In this document: piece after piece, positions 1-7,551 of the stretch
Layout: every line of letters begins with the position of its first letter
Numbering within the stretch: position 1 is the stretch's first letter
Position numbers and translations under genes: made by a program
Assembly: GCA_937967805.1 (NCBI GenBank)
Contig: CALBTC010000313.1
Coordinates: 1 to 9,212 of the forward strand
DNA from: an uncultured Anaerolineaceae bacterium
GTDB lineage: Bacteria; Chloroflexota; Anaerolineae; Promineifilales; Promineifilaceae
Reading direction: 5' to 3'
Length of the DNA stretch: 9,212 bases
The notes under the pieces: model-generated
What the model was told of the DNA's origin: nothing
Database searches by the model: none
Seen by the model: the letters and a program-made list of their open reading frames with translations, nothing else

Positions 1-108
1 ATGTTCGGCTGTTATTCTGACTCGAAGCCATCTGAGCAAGAAAATTTAGCTTAGGCGCGTGATCACCAGAATAAATTCCTTCCTGCTCCGATAAATGTCA
101 ACCGTGAG
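1..108 (+). pseudogene. Upstream remnant of the brxF-like gene, interrupted by in-frame TAG
   Basis: No intact gene is present here. In the frame of the downstream BrxF-like ORF, codons 55-108 read ARDHQNKFLPAPINVNRE. This runs directly into the conserved-looking part (PINVN is typical of the strand after the P-loop helix in BrxF proteins), so coding sequence continues upstream of the first possible start, TTG at 109. It is cut by TAG at 52-54. The +1-shifted frame over 2-46 reads CSAVILTRSHLSKKI. The hydrophobic strand followed by eight residues has the spacing of a Walker A loop (Gx4GKT), but both glycines and the final Ser/Thr are absent. The likely story is a frameshift plus substitutions around a former P-loop, or the window starting inside a broken gene. 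No promoter or Shine-Dalgarno site is visible. Confidence 0.4.
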
Positions 109-459
109 TTGCTTAAACGTATTGGAGATGATGATCTTCGCCAGTTAGTTGATGCTGAAGCAAGAAGACCGCACGCAGTAACCTATCGGTTGAATCAAGA
201 GTTCGATGGTTTGTTACATGACTTATTGCAGCAAACAGACCTGGTGATCCTGAAGCAGTTAGAATTGCTTTTTGCATACAACTTGGATTTAAGTGTTTTG
301 CGCACTCGTGCATCAAACCAAAGCCACATTTTAATTCTCTTGCCAGCGGAGCGTCGTGGTGAACATATCGTGGTGTTTCATGAAGCTGCGCCGAAGTTTC
401 AACGATCAATTCCGCCCAATCTAATAGCTGATAATCATTTGTGGGAGTTAACAGAGTAA
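109..459 (+). CDS. brxF: BrxF-like protein, C-terminal part only
   Basis: This is probably the C-terminal two-thirds of BrxF, the small (about 150-residue) P-loop NTPase specific to type 3 BREX systems. What is visible: after PINVNREL (partly upstream of this start) come a helical segment, a second hydrophobic strand with acidic residues (DLVILKQLELLF, the expected Walker B region; family members often read VVLLDxxELLF), RTRASNQSHILILLPAERR (sensor strand), and a C-terminal HEAAPKFQRS segment like the 'GHPEYRRY' end of BrxF. The Walker B aspartate of the family is replaced by lysine/glutamine here, and the Walker A half is missing. TTG at 109 is simply the first start-like codon after TAG 52-54. 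It has no ribosome-binding site and lies inside conserved sequence, so it is unlikely to be the native start. The stop TAA lies 3 nt before brxC. The assignment rests on remembered family pattern plus position immediately before a BrxC-like gene. A functional ATPase seems unlikely. Confidence 0.55.
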   Translation: MLKRIGDDDLRQLVDAEARRPHAVTYRLNQEFDGLLHDLLQQTDLVILKQLELLFAYNLDLSVLRTRASNQSHILILLPAERRGEHIVVFHEAAPKFQRSIPPNLIADNHLWELTE

Positions 460-462
460 CTA

Positions 463-3400
463 ATGAGCCAGACAGAATTATTCCAGCGCCGATCCTTAGA
501 TCAAATAACCGAAGTGCCAAACAAAATTATCAGTGTTTATGTGGTTGAAAATCACATTTGGCGCGACGGTGGTTCAGACAACGCCAGAGTGGAACGACAG
601 GCTGAAACACGTACTGTTGAAGAATTTCTGATTGATCCAGTCAGGCCTTTTCTCAACGATATTTTTCGCCAGATGGCTGCGCCATACTTACCAGAGCGAA
701 AAGACAATCCAATCGGACAAGGCTATTGGATACAAGCGGAATTTGGTTCGGGCAAATCGCACCTGGTTTCCTTCATAGGTGCATTGGCGCTTGGAGGTGA
801 AGAGGAGTGGCGTGTTGTTCGTGATAAAGAAAAAGAGGCTGGACTAGGTCGCCGCGAGAGCCTCTACAATTTTTACGAGAATGGGCTGGAGAAAAAGGCA
901 AAAGAGAGTAAAGGTATCTTTGTTGCCGTAAAAACCTTGGTTGGGCAAGGTGGTGGTGCGATTGGCATTCGGGGCAGCCATAAATCATTAACCGAGTACG
1001 TGTTAGATGCGGTAGCTGAACAATTTGCCAAAGAAACGGGAAAATCGCTGCCTTTGTATCCGACACAGATTCTGGCTGAACGGTTCCTGAATACGGCCGA
1101 TTTCGAACGCTATCGTCGCGATTTGGCGAAGTTCTTGCGTGACCCTAACTTTTTTGACGAAGAAGAACAGGAAGATATCAACGACTTTCTCAATGATCTA
1201 CAAAACAACCCCGATCCAGGGGTGCAAAGAGATTGCGGTCAGCGATTGTTGGACTTCTACGATAAATACTTACAAACCCGCCCACAGATACCCATTGAAA
1301 CAGAAGATGTGCTCAAACACATGGTGCAGCGACTGTTAGAACATGGATACGCTGGTTTACTGCTTATTCTGGATGAGATGTCGCTTTTTATGAAAGAGCG
1401 CTCAGATACCCAGCGGGCAGATGATGAAAAGACGCTGGTAGTCCTGTCTAATCGCCTGGCCAAAGTCGAAAATTTACCCGTGTGGACGATTTGTACTGCC
1501 CAGCAGGCGATTGAAAGCAAAATGATGGGCGTTAAGAACATCATTGCCCGTGAGCGACTGGACCTGGTGCCCTTACTTAATAAGCAAGATTATTATTACG
1601 ACATTGCCCTTTCCCGCGTGCGCGAGATTACAGAGCCTGCTGCCATTGATCAATATTACGAGGATTACAAGCGTAGTTTTAGCTGGCCGGAAGCTGTGGG
1701 GCGTGACGAGTTTGGCCGATTTTTCCCCTTTTACCCACCGAGTATAGATTTGGTTCGTACCGTTTCTTACAACCTGACGACCGTGCGATCTGCGTTGTAC
1801 TTTATGCTGCAAACGTTGAAAACCCAGCGAAAAAAGAAATCGCGCGAGCTGGTTACGCTGTGGTCACTGTTTGACGATGTCGTGGAATATGAAGAGGATC
1901 CCTCTGGTACCACGCGCGGAATCGCTGCGGTAAAGACCAAATGGCCGGATGAATGGAAAGCATATGAAGCTGCGCGACATCAGCTGGATATGATCACAAG
2001 GGGACAGCTTAAGGTTTATCGCAGCCGCTGCGAAAAAATCATCAAAACCCTGTTTCTTTTCCATATTGCAGACACAGCTCCCAATGGCCTTGATCATGAA
2101 GACCTGATGAACACCGTTATGGAATGGAAGGATCAGGACAAAGGGCAGACGGCCGATTTACAAGACAATCTCGACCACTATGAAATTCTGGCGGACCAGA
2201 TCGCCATTGAATTAGCCCAGGTCTCAAAGATCGGAGATGGTTTTCGCTTCAATCCCACTGGCGGTGGGACAGATCCACGCGAACACTTTCAGAAAGCAAG
2301 GGGAGAAGCTGAACAAAATGAAGTAGAGCGGCGGCAGGCCTGGCACGCACTTCTGGCGCTTGACGGCTGGCAGGTGACAACCAATTTGGTCACGCTTGAT
2401 CTTGCGCCTGGCCTACGCTCTATCTTTCGTGATATTGCCCCCGATACACAGAAAGATGTGATGTTGAAATGGCACGGCCGTGAAATCAGCGGCCGTGTTT
2501 TCATGCGTGATCTATTGAGCGTCGCCAAGCGGCACAACCCGCTTCCTTCCATAAACAGTGCGGAGACCGATCTGGATTATCACGTATTTATCAGCAATAC
2601 GTCTGCGGTGAACGAGCTAGACCAGCTAGTGGGAGACAAAAAAGATGCCCGTGTCATATTCTGGTCTCCTGATGTCCTGACGAACGCAGAGCAATCCCTG
2701 CTAACCGACTTTACGGCCTATCGTTCGTTGGTCAGAGATTTTGGGAGTCGCGATACGGAAGAAGCGCGGCCGGTTTTGAATTGGGTGCAGGAGCGGCTGC
2801 GCGATCAGATGGGAACGATTTACCGAATTGTTCCCGATAGCTACGGCCGTGGACGTATCACGGCACAAGATCATTCGCGCATGAATTTTGAAGTGCAGGG
2901 AGAGCTGTCAGCCATTCTTGCCCCATTGGTGCAGCAGGTACTGGACACGGATTATGAGAGCAAGGAACTTAAATTTGCTGCGCCGGCCCCTTTTAATGAC
3001 ACCAACGCCGTCAACGTAATCAACGGGATTGTGAAGGTCGGCGAAATTCCGCGCGGGGCAAAGCCGAATAAAGACATTTCTGCAGCGCAGAACTATGGTT
3101 TTGACTTACGCATCATGCGGCGGCCCAATGACAAAAAACTGGACATTAACGATTGCCCCTACACGACCAGCATGCTCACCTTCATTCAGGAAAAATTGAG
3201 CGATACTAGCGCGCTGATGCCTGCCGTTACGCTGTACAAAAACTTTATGGGAGTTGGCGGACCAGGAGGGCGCAATTACGGCCTGAGCAAGCGTATGGTC
3301 CAGCTCTATCTCCTCTGTCTGGTGCAACAAGGGAAAGTACGCGTTGCTCTAACCGGCCGGCGCGTGCCCGTAGAGGCAATCGATTATAGTAACATCGCCA

Positions 3401-4743
3401 CGATTGATTTCAAGGTCGCCGTCCTGGATGCTTTTGACCAGATTCAACTGCTGAAGCCGCCGGAAGGCTGGGAAATGCTGGCCCCCTTCGCTGCCATTCT
3501 TCTGGAAGATGAAAACTTGCGCGAAGTCCGACAGGAGTCGGATATTCAGGATGGTGTGCGGCAATTATTGGATTATAAGAAGGAGAATCTGCCAGATATC
3601 CAAGAGTTGCGAGAGGGAATGGATGATCTTTTTGCTGAGATCAAACAGCCCAATCCTTTTGCAGAGCGATTGGCCGCATGGGAAACTTTTCTGAGCAGTC
3701 CCATCGGTGATCCAGCGGATCCCCTGCCCTTCCTCCGCCACGCCTTTGACAAAGCCTTTGGCTATCAAGTTTATGAAACCAATCAGGTAAAGCAGGGCGA
3801 TGTCGATGACTTCGCCAGCCGTCTAGCCGAAATTCAACAGGCGCAAGCCTTTTATACCCACCGGCAGCGGCTGCGGGCAGTTACCCGATACGTTGGTTTT
3901 GATCTGCCGTACGAGACACAATTCCGCGAGGTACAGAAAGCATTTGCCGACGGACAGCAGGCGCTGACTAATTTGGATAAATTAGCGCGCAACGAAACAC
4001 GCTTAATTGGTGAATTGTTGGAACCGGTCGAGAAGGGCATCGAAACGTATAAGGTCTACTACCTGAAGTTTTTCGATCAGGTGACAGCACACACAGAAGA
4101 AATTCGCCAGCAAATCCGCGCTTTACCGGCCGGGGCTGACTATAAAGCATTGACACAACTGGCTGCCGTTTCTCAGTTAGGCAGGAATCGGCAGGATGGT
4201 TTGCAAGCGGTTTTTGCCCAGGCACAGGAACCGCTGTTCCCCTTTCATTTGACCCGTGCCGATTTGGAGCGGACGTTACGCGAATGGCCGCAGCCGCCGA
4301 GCAGCCCGTTAACTTTAGGGAATGCCGGTGATTGGCTGCAAAAAGCCGACGACGCCTTGAACCAGTGTCGCCAGGCGATACATAATGCGCTGTTGGAGAA
4401 AGCAACCTTGCTGCACAGTGATGCTTTGCGGGAACGCCTGGTTCAGGGGACGGATGATCCTTTTATTGCCGGATTGTTGGCCACAGAGACGGCCGCGGCT
4501 ATGACGGCCTATTTGGTGCAGATGCTGGGGAAGGACACGGTTAACAGTAAAGAGGCCGTCGCCACATTGCAGCGGTATTTGAAGAAGATACAGGTGCGCA
4601 AGGTGCGCGTTTCTGATTTTGCGCCCAGTAAACGAACATTGGAAGCATCGGATGTCGACAAGGTTGTTACCGAGTTTCGTGCTTTTTTGGAAGATGCGCT
4701 GACGGCCGGTGACGATGAACTCCCGGTAATCGAGCTGGAATGA
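463..4743 (+). CDS. brxC: BrxC/PglY-like giant P-loop ATPase (BREX core, DUF6079-like)
   Basis: A 1426-residue ATPase, the expected size class for BrxC/PglY (usually about 1100-1400). BrxC is an essential BREX core component that acts in the cytoplasm on DNA together with PglZ and the methyltransferase; its precise chemistry is not settled. Visible motifs: Walker A AEFGSGKSH at residues 92-100 (A replaces the first G, allowed in the [AG]x4GK[ST] pattern), preceded by the YWIQ strand; Walker B LLLILDEMSLF with D304-E305; a sensor-1-like strand LPVWTICTAQQ near residues 338-348; and FPFYPPS at 421-427, similar to the PFxP motif of BrxC-type AAA ATPases. The rest (about 450-1426) is mixed alpha/beta and then strongly helical, with no motif I recognise; it probably includes winged-helix and long helical-stalk segments. 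ATG 463 follows the brxF stop by 3 nt, with only a weak AGAG site 6 nt upstream. The TGA stop overlaps the pglZ start, implying translational coupling. The gene is fully open with no internal damage. The ATPase class is secure; the BrxC name is probable. Confidence 0.82.
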   Translation: MSQTELFQRRSLDQITEVPNKIISVYVVENHIWRDGGSDNARVERQAETRTVEEFLIDPVRPFLNDIFRQMAAPYLPERKDNPIGQGYWIQAEFGSGKSHLVSFIGALALGGEEEWRVVRDKEKEAGLGRRESLYNFYENGLEKKAKESKGIFVAVKTLVGQGGGAIGIRGSHKSLTEYVLDAVAEQFAKETGKSLPLYPTQILAERFLNTADFERYRRDLAKFLRDPNFFDEEEQEDINDFLNDLQNNPDPGVQRDCGQRLLDFYDKYLQTRPQIPIETEDVLKHMVQRLLEHGYAGLLLILDEMSLFMKERSDTQRADDEKTLVVLSNRLAKVENLPVWTICTAQQAIESKMMGVKNIIARERLDLVPLLNKQDYYYDIALSRVREITEPAAIDQYYEDYKRSFSWPEAVGRDEFGRFFPFYPPSIDLVRTVSYNLTTVRSALYFMLQTLKTQRKKKSRELVTLWSLFDDVVEYEEDPSGTTRGIAAVKTKWPDEWKAYEAARHQLDMITRGQLKVYRSRCEKIIKTLFLFHIADTAPNGLDHEDLMNTVMEWKDQDKGQTADLQDNLDHYEILADQIAIELAQVSKIGDGFRFNPTGGGTDPREHFQKARGEAEQNEVERRQAWHALLALDGWQVTTNLVTLDLAPGLRSIFRDIAPDTQKDVMLKWHGREISGRVFMRDLLSVAKRHNPLPSINSAETDLDYHVFISNTSAVNELDQLVGDKKDARVIFWSPDVLTNAEQSLLTDFTAYRSLVRDFGSRDTEEARPVLNWVQERLRDQMGTIYRIVPDSYGRGRITAQDHSRMNFEVQGELSAILAPLVQQVLDTDYESKELKFAAPAPFNDTNAVNVINGIVKVGEIPRGAKPNKDISAAQNYGFDLRIMRRPNDKKLDINDCPYTTSMLTFIQEKLSDTSALMPAVTLYKNFMGVGGPGGRNYGLSKRMVQLYLLCLVQQGKVRVALTGRRVPVEAIDYSNIATIDFKVAVLDAFDQIQLLKPPEGWEMLAPFAAILLEDENLREVRQESDIQDGVRQLLDYKKENLPDIQELREGMDDLFAEIKQPNPFAERLAAWETFLSSPIGDPADPLPFLRHAFDKAFGYQVYETNQVKQGDVDDFASRLAEIQQAQAFYTHRQRLRAVTRYVGFDLPYETQFREVQKAFADGQQALTNLDKLARNETRLIGELLEPVEKGIETYKVYYLKFFDQVTAHTEEIRQQIRALPAGADYKALTQLAAVSQLGRNRQDGLQAVFAQAQEPLFPFHLTRADLERTLREWPQPPSSPLTLGNAGDWLQKADDALNQCRQAIHNALLEKATLLHSDALRERLVQGTDDPFIAGLLATETAAAMTAYLVQMLGKDTVNSKEAVATLQRYLKKIQVRKVRVSDFAPSKRTLEASDVDKVVTEFRAFLEDALTAGDDELPVIELE
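4740..4743 (+). promoter_or_regulatory. ATGA stop-start overlap coupling brxC to pglZ
   Basis: The last base of the brxC sense codon and its TGA stop form ATGA with the pglZ start, immediately followed by a second in-frame ATG (4743). Only a weak GAGCTGG lies upstream (4732-4738). This arrangement normally means translational coupling and fixed stoichiometry of the two products. It also argues that TGA is a true stop in this organism, which matters for reading the TGA inside the methyltransferase gene. Confidence 0.6.
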
Positions 4744-7538
4744 TGGTTGAACAGTGGATACTAAGAAAAATTGAGCCGCTGAACGGCGATCCTTTAATCA
4801 TCCTGCGCGATCCGCAGCGCATGATCCAGGCTGGTGCGCGCGTGGTTGACGGTTGGGCCGAGGAAAATGACTACACCGTTCTTTTCTGCGCCGGCAATCT
4901 GGGCTTGCGGGAAATGTATGAAAATATCCGCGATGAATCCGATGCGCGGGTTTTGTTGGTGGACCGCAGCCGTCGTAATGCCAAAATGCCGCTTTTCTAC
5001 CCCGATTTGGATGTCATGGCAGATTCGCGGCATCAGGTTGCGCTTTCCTTGCGAGATTTTCTGATTGAAACGACTGGCGACAGCCATTGGCCCGATCTGG
5101 CGAATAACCGCAATATTTCCCGGCTGTTGCTGACAAATTTGCCGGATGCGCTGACCGCCTATAACCAACTGCGCCATGTTCATTCTACGCGCTTCACCGA
5201 TAGTGATTTGTATAAAATTGCGTTGGGGGCAACGCTGAAAATCAATCCGTTTGCCCGGCCGACCGTCAACGAAGTACGCAAACTATGTCTGGAACAGCAC
5301 CATGCGCTGGAGGAACTGCAGCGGCTTTTGCCTGAGGATGTGATGGATACGCTGAACCAGGCGATTCGGCAGGCCCCCCGCCCCTTCTGCTGGTTATTGG
5401 AGCGCGATCCGGATCAGGTGATCATGGCCTTTACCCTGGCGGCTTTGATGCACCAGCATCAGCTCGAAAACCAGCTGTTGCTCAGCAATCTGGATCCGTC
5501 GCTGCATGCCTTTAAGGATATTCCTGAAGCAGATTTGAATCAGGCAATGCAGGATCAGCTCAAGGTCGATCCGGATCACGTCATTGCCGATGTGCAGCGT
5601 GCGGAGAAGTTCTTGTGTGCGGAGCCGGAGGATCGGCTGACATTCCTGCTGCGGGACCGGCTGCAACTGGATAATTCGGAACAAGCACTGACCGCCTTAA
5701 AACAAGAGCGTTTGTCCGTGTTGGTACGCAGTCTGGCGCTGGTTTCCTTACTGGCAGACTTGATTCAAAACCGTCGATTGATGTTTCACCGGCAGGTGGT
5801 GGCACTGTTGGATGAGCAGGCCGGCGCAACAGACTTACCCGTGCTGCGCCGACTGACAGATGATTGGCAGGCTCTGGAAAGCGCTTATCGCCGCGCTTTG
5901 GAAGTGTATACCCTGACGGACCAGATGGCTGATTACGCACAGAAGTTTAAGGTGCAATCGGCTGCTGACCTTGATTTTGAGACTTTTGACAAGCTGTGGA
6001 ATCAGGACCGACTAAACCGGTTGGACTATTACCTTTCTGATCTGGAGCGCAGTTTGCGCGTGGGCAATATGCTGCCCATCAAGCCGGATGATTTCTGGCC
6101 GGAACTGCGCGCGCGATGGGAAAGCGCCCGAACGCAGTTCAAGGAAATTGTGGGGATCGTGGAAGATGTGCAGAACTTGTTAGACCAGCGCTTCCAGGAT
6201 TTTTACCGGCTTCATTACACGGATTGGATCTGGCAGGCCGATGCGCCAGTTATCTTCACCCACCAATTTCTGCCCCGGATGCTGCAGGCGTACTGGGATC
6301 CACAGTCAGGGCAAAAGGCAGTGATTTTGGTTTTTGATGGGCTGCGCCCGGACGCCTGGGAAGAATTTTTGCGACCGGTGCTGCTGGAAAAATACGATCT
6401 GGTTGCCCAAAGACCGGGCAGCGCCATTTTGCCTACGGAGACGCAGCTCAGCCGAAAAGCGATTAGCGCCGGCTGTCTGCCGAATGAATTTGTTTCCCAG
6501 AGTGAACTGAAGCTGCTGGAGCATTGGCTGCAGCAAAATATGGGGCTGCGGCTCAACTTCAAAATTGAAAAGGATGACGATACCGAAGCATCGGGGATGA
6601 CGGTACGCTATGTCTCTGACCAACTGGAGTACATTGTCTTCAATTTCACCGACAAGAACTTGCATGACAACCAGCAGGAGCTGGCGTTTATTTACGACAA
6701 CACGGTGAAGGCCATTATCCGTGAGGATGTGCGCAGCGTTTTGCGGGATTTGCCGGAGGATGCCCTGGTATTCATTACCAGCGACCACGGCTTCCGCCCG
6801 GTACCTACGCGGACGGTCACCGTTCCGGCGGCTGCGGTGGTTGACCATTATGATGTGAAGTATCGCAATGCCCGCGCCCAGCAGAAGTTAAGCGGCGCTG
6901 ATGAAAAGAAAGTGATTGATTTTGACGTGCGCGTTATGGGTATTCCGGCTACCAGCCCTACCCTATCCAGTACAGCTATCAACTACATCTTATTCCCCCG
7001 ACCTGGTTACACGCTGCGGCGGCACAAGGGACACCGGCAGCCGGATAAATACACGCATGGCGGGCTGAGCCTGGCAGAGTGCCTGGTACCGATGGTCGTG
7101 CTGGGGCCGCGTGAAACATCCCGACCTCTGCTGCAAATCGAGCAGTTGAATCCGGGTGGTTCCGTGACGGAAGATGAGCCAGTGACGCTAGAAATTGTGG
7201 TGGCCGTGCAGGGGAAAAAGAGAGCGGATTTGTCGGTTCTGTTGGAATTTAGTGGGGCAGATATCCCGACGCGGCGCGAGATTTTCCAGGGAGATCGAGC
7301 CGTTTATACGGCAACCTGGACACCGCAGTTGGGCGACGTGGGACCGGAAGAACGGGATAAAGGGGAGAAAGTGCTGCCGGTGACGGTAATTTTGAGCTAC
7401 CGTCAAAATGGGCAGAACGTGCGCGTCAGCCAGACAACCGACATCCGCATTAAGCTGGATACCACCCGGCTGCGCCGCCGCCTGGACTCTAAACTAAACT
7501 TCTTGATGGGTAAAGTGCCGCAAGGCCTGAAAACATAA
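4740..7538 (+). CDS. pglZ: PglZ-domain BREX protein (alkaline phosphatase fold)
   Basis: PglZ is the signature protein of BREX/Pgl systems, a metal-dependent alkaline-phosphatase-superfamily domain thought to act as a phosphodiesterase or nuclease-like partner of BrxC and PglX. Domains seen: an N-terminal alpha/beta region (1-160, with FCAGNLGLREMYENI, FYPDLDVM and a TNLP segment) resembling the N-terminus of type 3 PglZ; a helical linker (about 170-520); the PglZ core with VFDGLRPDAW (metal ligand D533), PTETQLSRKA (T566/T568, the nucleophile region), SDHGF (D682, H683) and YTHGGLS (H773). All canonical metal-site motifs are therefore present in order, predicting an active enzyme. Residues 800-905 look like an all-beta, Ig-like domain, followed by a basic tail TTRLRRRLDSKLNFLMGKVP. 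At 932 residues it is among the longer PglZ proteins. ATG 4740 overlaps the brxC stop as ATGA; ATG 4743 is the only close alternative. The PglZ call is strong; the type 3 subtype is inferred. Confidence 0.92.
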   Translation: MMVEQWILRKIEPLNGDPLIILRDPQRMIQAGARVVDGWAEENDYTVLFCAGNLGLREMYENIRDESDARVLLVDRSRRNAKMPLFYPDLDVMADSRHQVALSLRDFLIETTGDSHWPDLANNRNISRLLLTNLPDALTAYNQLRHVHSTRFTDSDLYKIALGATLKINPFARPTVNEVRKLCLEQHHALEELQRLLPEDVMDTLNQAIRQAPRPFCWLLERDPDQVIMAFTLAALMHQHQLENQLLLSNLDPSLHAFKDIPEADLNQAMQDQLKVDPDHVIADVQRAEKFLCAEPEDRLTFLLRDRLQLDNSEQALTALKQERLSVLVRSLALVSLLADLIQNRRLMFHRQVVALLDEQAGATDLPVLRRLTDDWQALESAYRRALEVYTLTDQMADYAQKFKVQSAADLDFETFDKLWNQDRLNRLDYYLSDLERSLRVGNMLPIKPDDFWPELRARWESARTQFKEIVGIVEDVQNLLDQRFQDFYRLHYTDWIWQADAPVIFTHQFLPRMLQAYWDPQSGQKAVILVFDGLRPDAWEEFLRPVLLEKYDLVAQRPGSAILPTETQLSRKAISAGCLPNEFVSQSELKLLEHWLQQNMGLRLNFKIEKDDDTEASGMTVRYVSDQLEYIVFNFTDKNLHDNQQELAFIYDNTVKAIIREDVRSVLRDLPEDALVFITSDHGFRPVPTRTVTVPAAAVVDHYDVKYRNARAQQKLSGADEKKVIDFDVRVMGIPATSPTLSSTAINYILFPRPGYTLRRHKGHRQPDKYTHGGLSLAECLVPMVVLGPRETSRPLLQIEQLNPGGSVTEDEPVTLEIVVAVQGKKRADLSVLLEFSGADIPTRREIFQGDRAVYTATWTPQLGDVGPEERDKGEKVLPVTVILSYRQNGQNVRVSQTTDIRIKLDTTRLRRRLDSKLNFLMGKVPQGLKT

Positions 7539-7542
7539 GGGA
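7537..7542 (+). promoter_or_regulatory. Shine-Dalgarno-like site of the methyltransferase gene
   Basis: AAGGGA overlaps the pglZ stop codon (TAA 7536-7538) and lies 9 nt before ATG 7552. It is the clearest ribosome-binding site in the window and supports ATG 7552 as the methyltransferase start. Within the same operon, brxC and pglZ seem instead to rely on coupling to the upstream stop codon. Confidence 0.5.
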
Positions 7543-7551
7543 TTTGAACCA

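Noticed and set aside
1..54. Short ATG-started peptide (17 codons) ending at TAG
   Set aside because: The window begins at this ATG, so no upstream context supports it. The codons more likely belong to a broken brxF.
113..520. 135-residue antisense open frame over the brxF-like gene and brxC start
   Set aside because: The + strand frame carries BrxF-like features and fits the operon; the antisense product resembles nothing and crosses a gene junction.
2474..2496. Inverted or repeated CGGCCGTG elements as a possible regulatory hairpin
   Set aside because: They lie well inside brxC coding sequence and are readily explained by the common GGCCGT word.
3968..4405. 145-residue antisense open frame within brxC
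   Set aside because: It is complementary to coding sequence of an intact gene, Arg/Ser/Pro-rich as expected of a shadow frame, with no supporting signals.
6306..6848. 180-residue antisense open frame within pglZ
   Set aside because: It lies opposite the most conserved PglZ core, has low-complexity shadow-like composition and no ribosome-binding site or recognisable motif.
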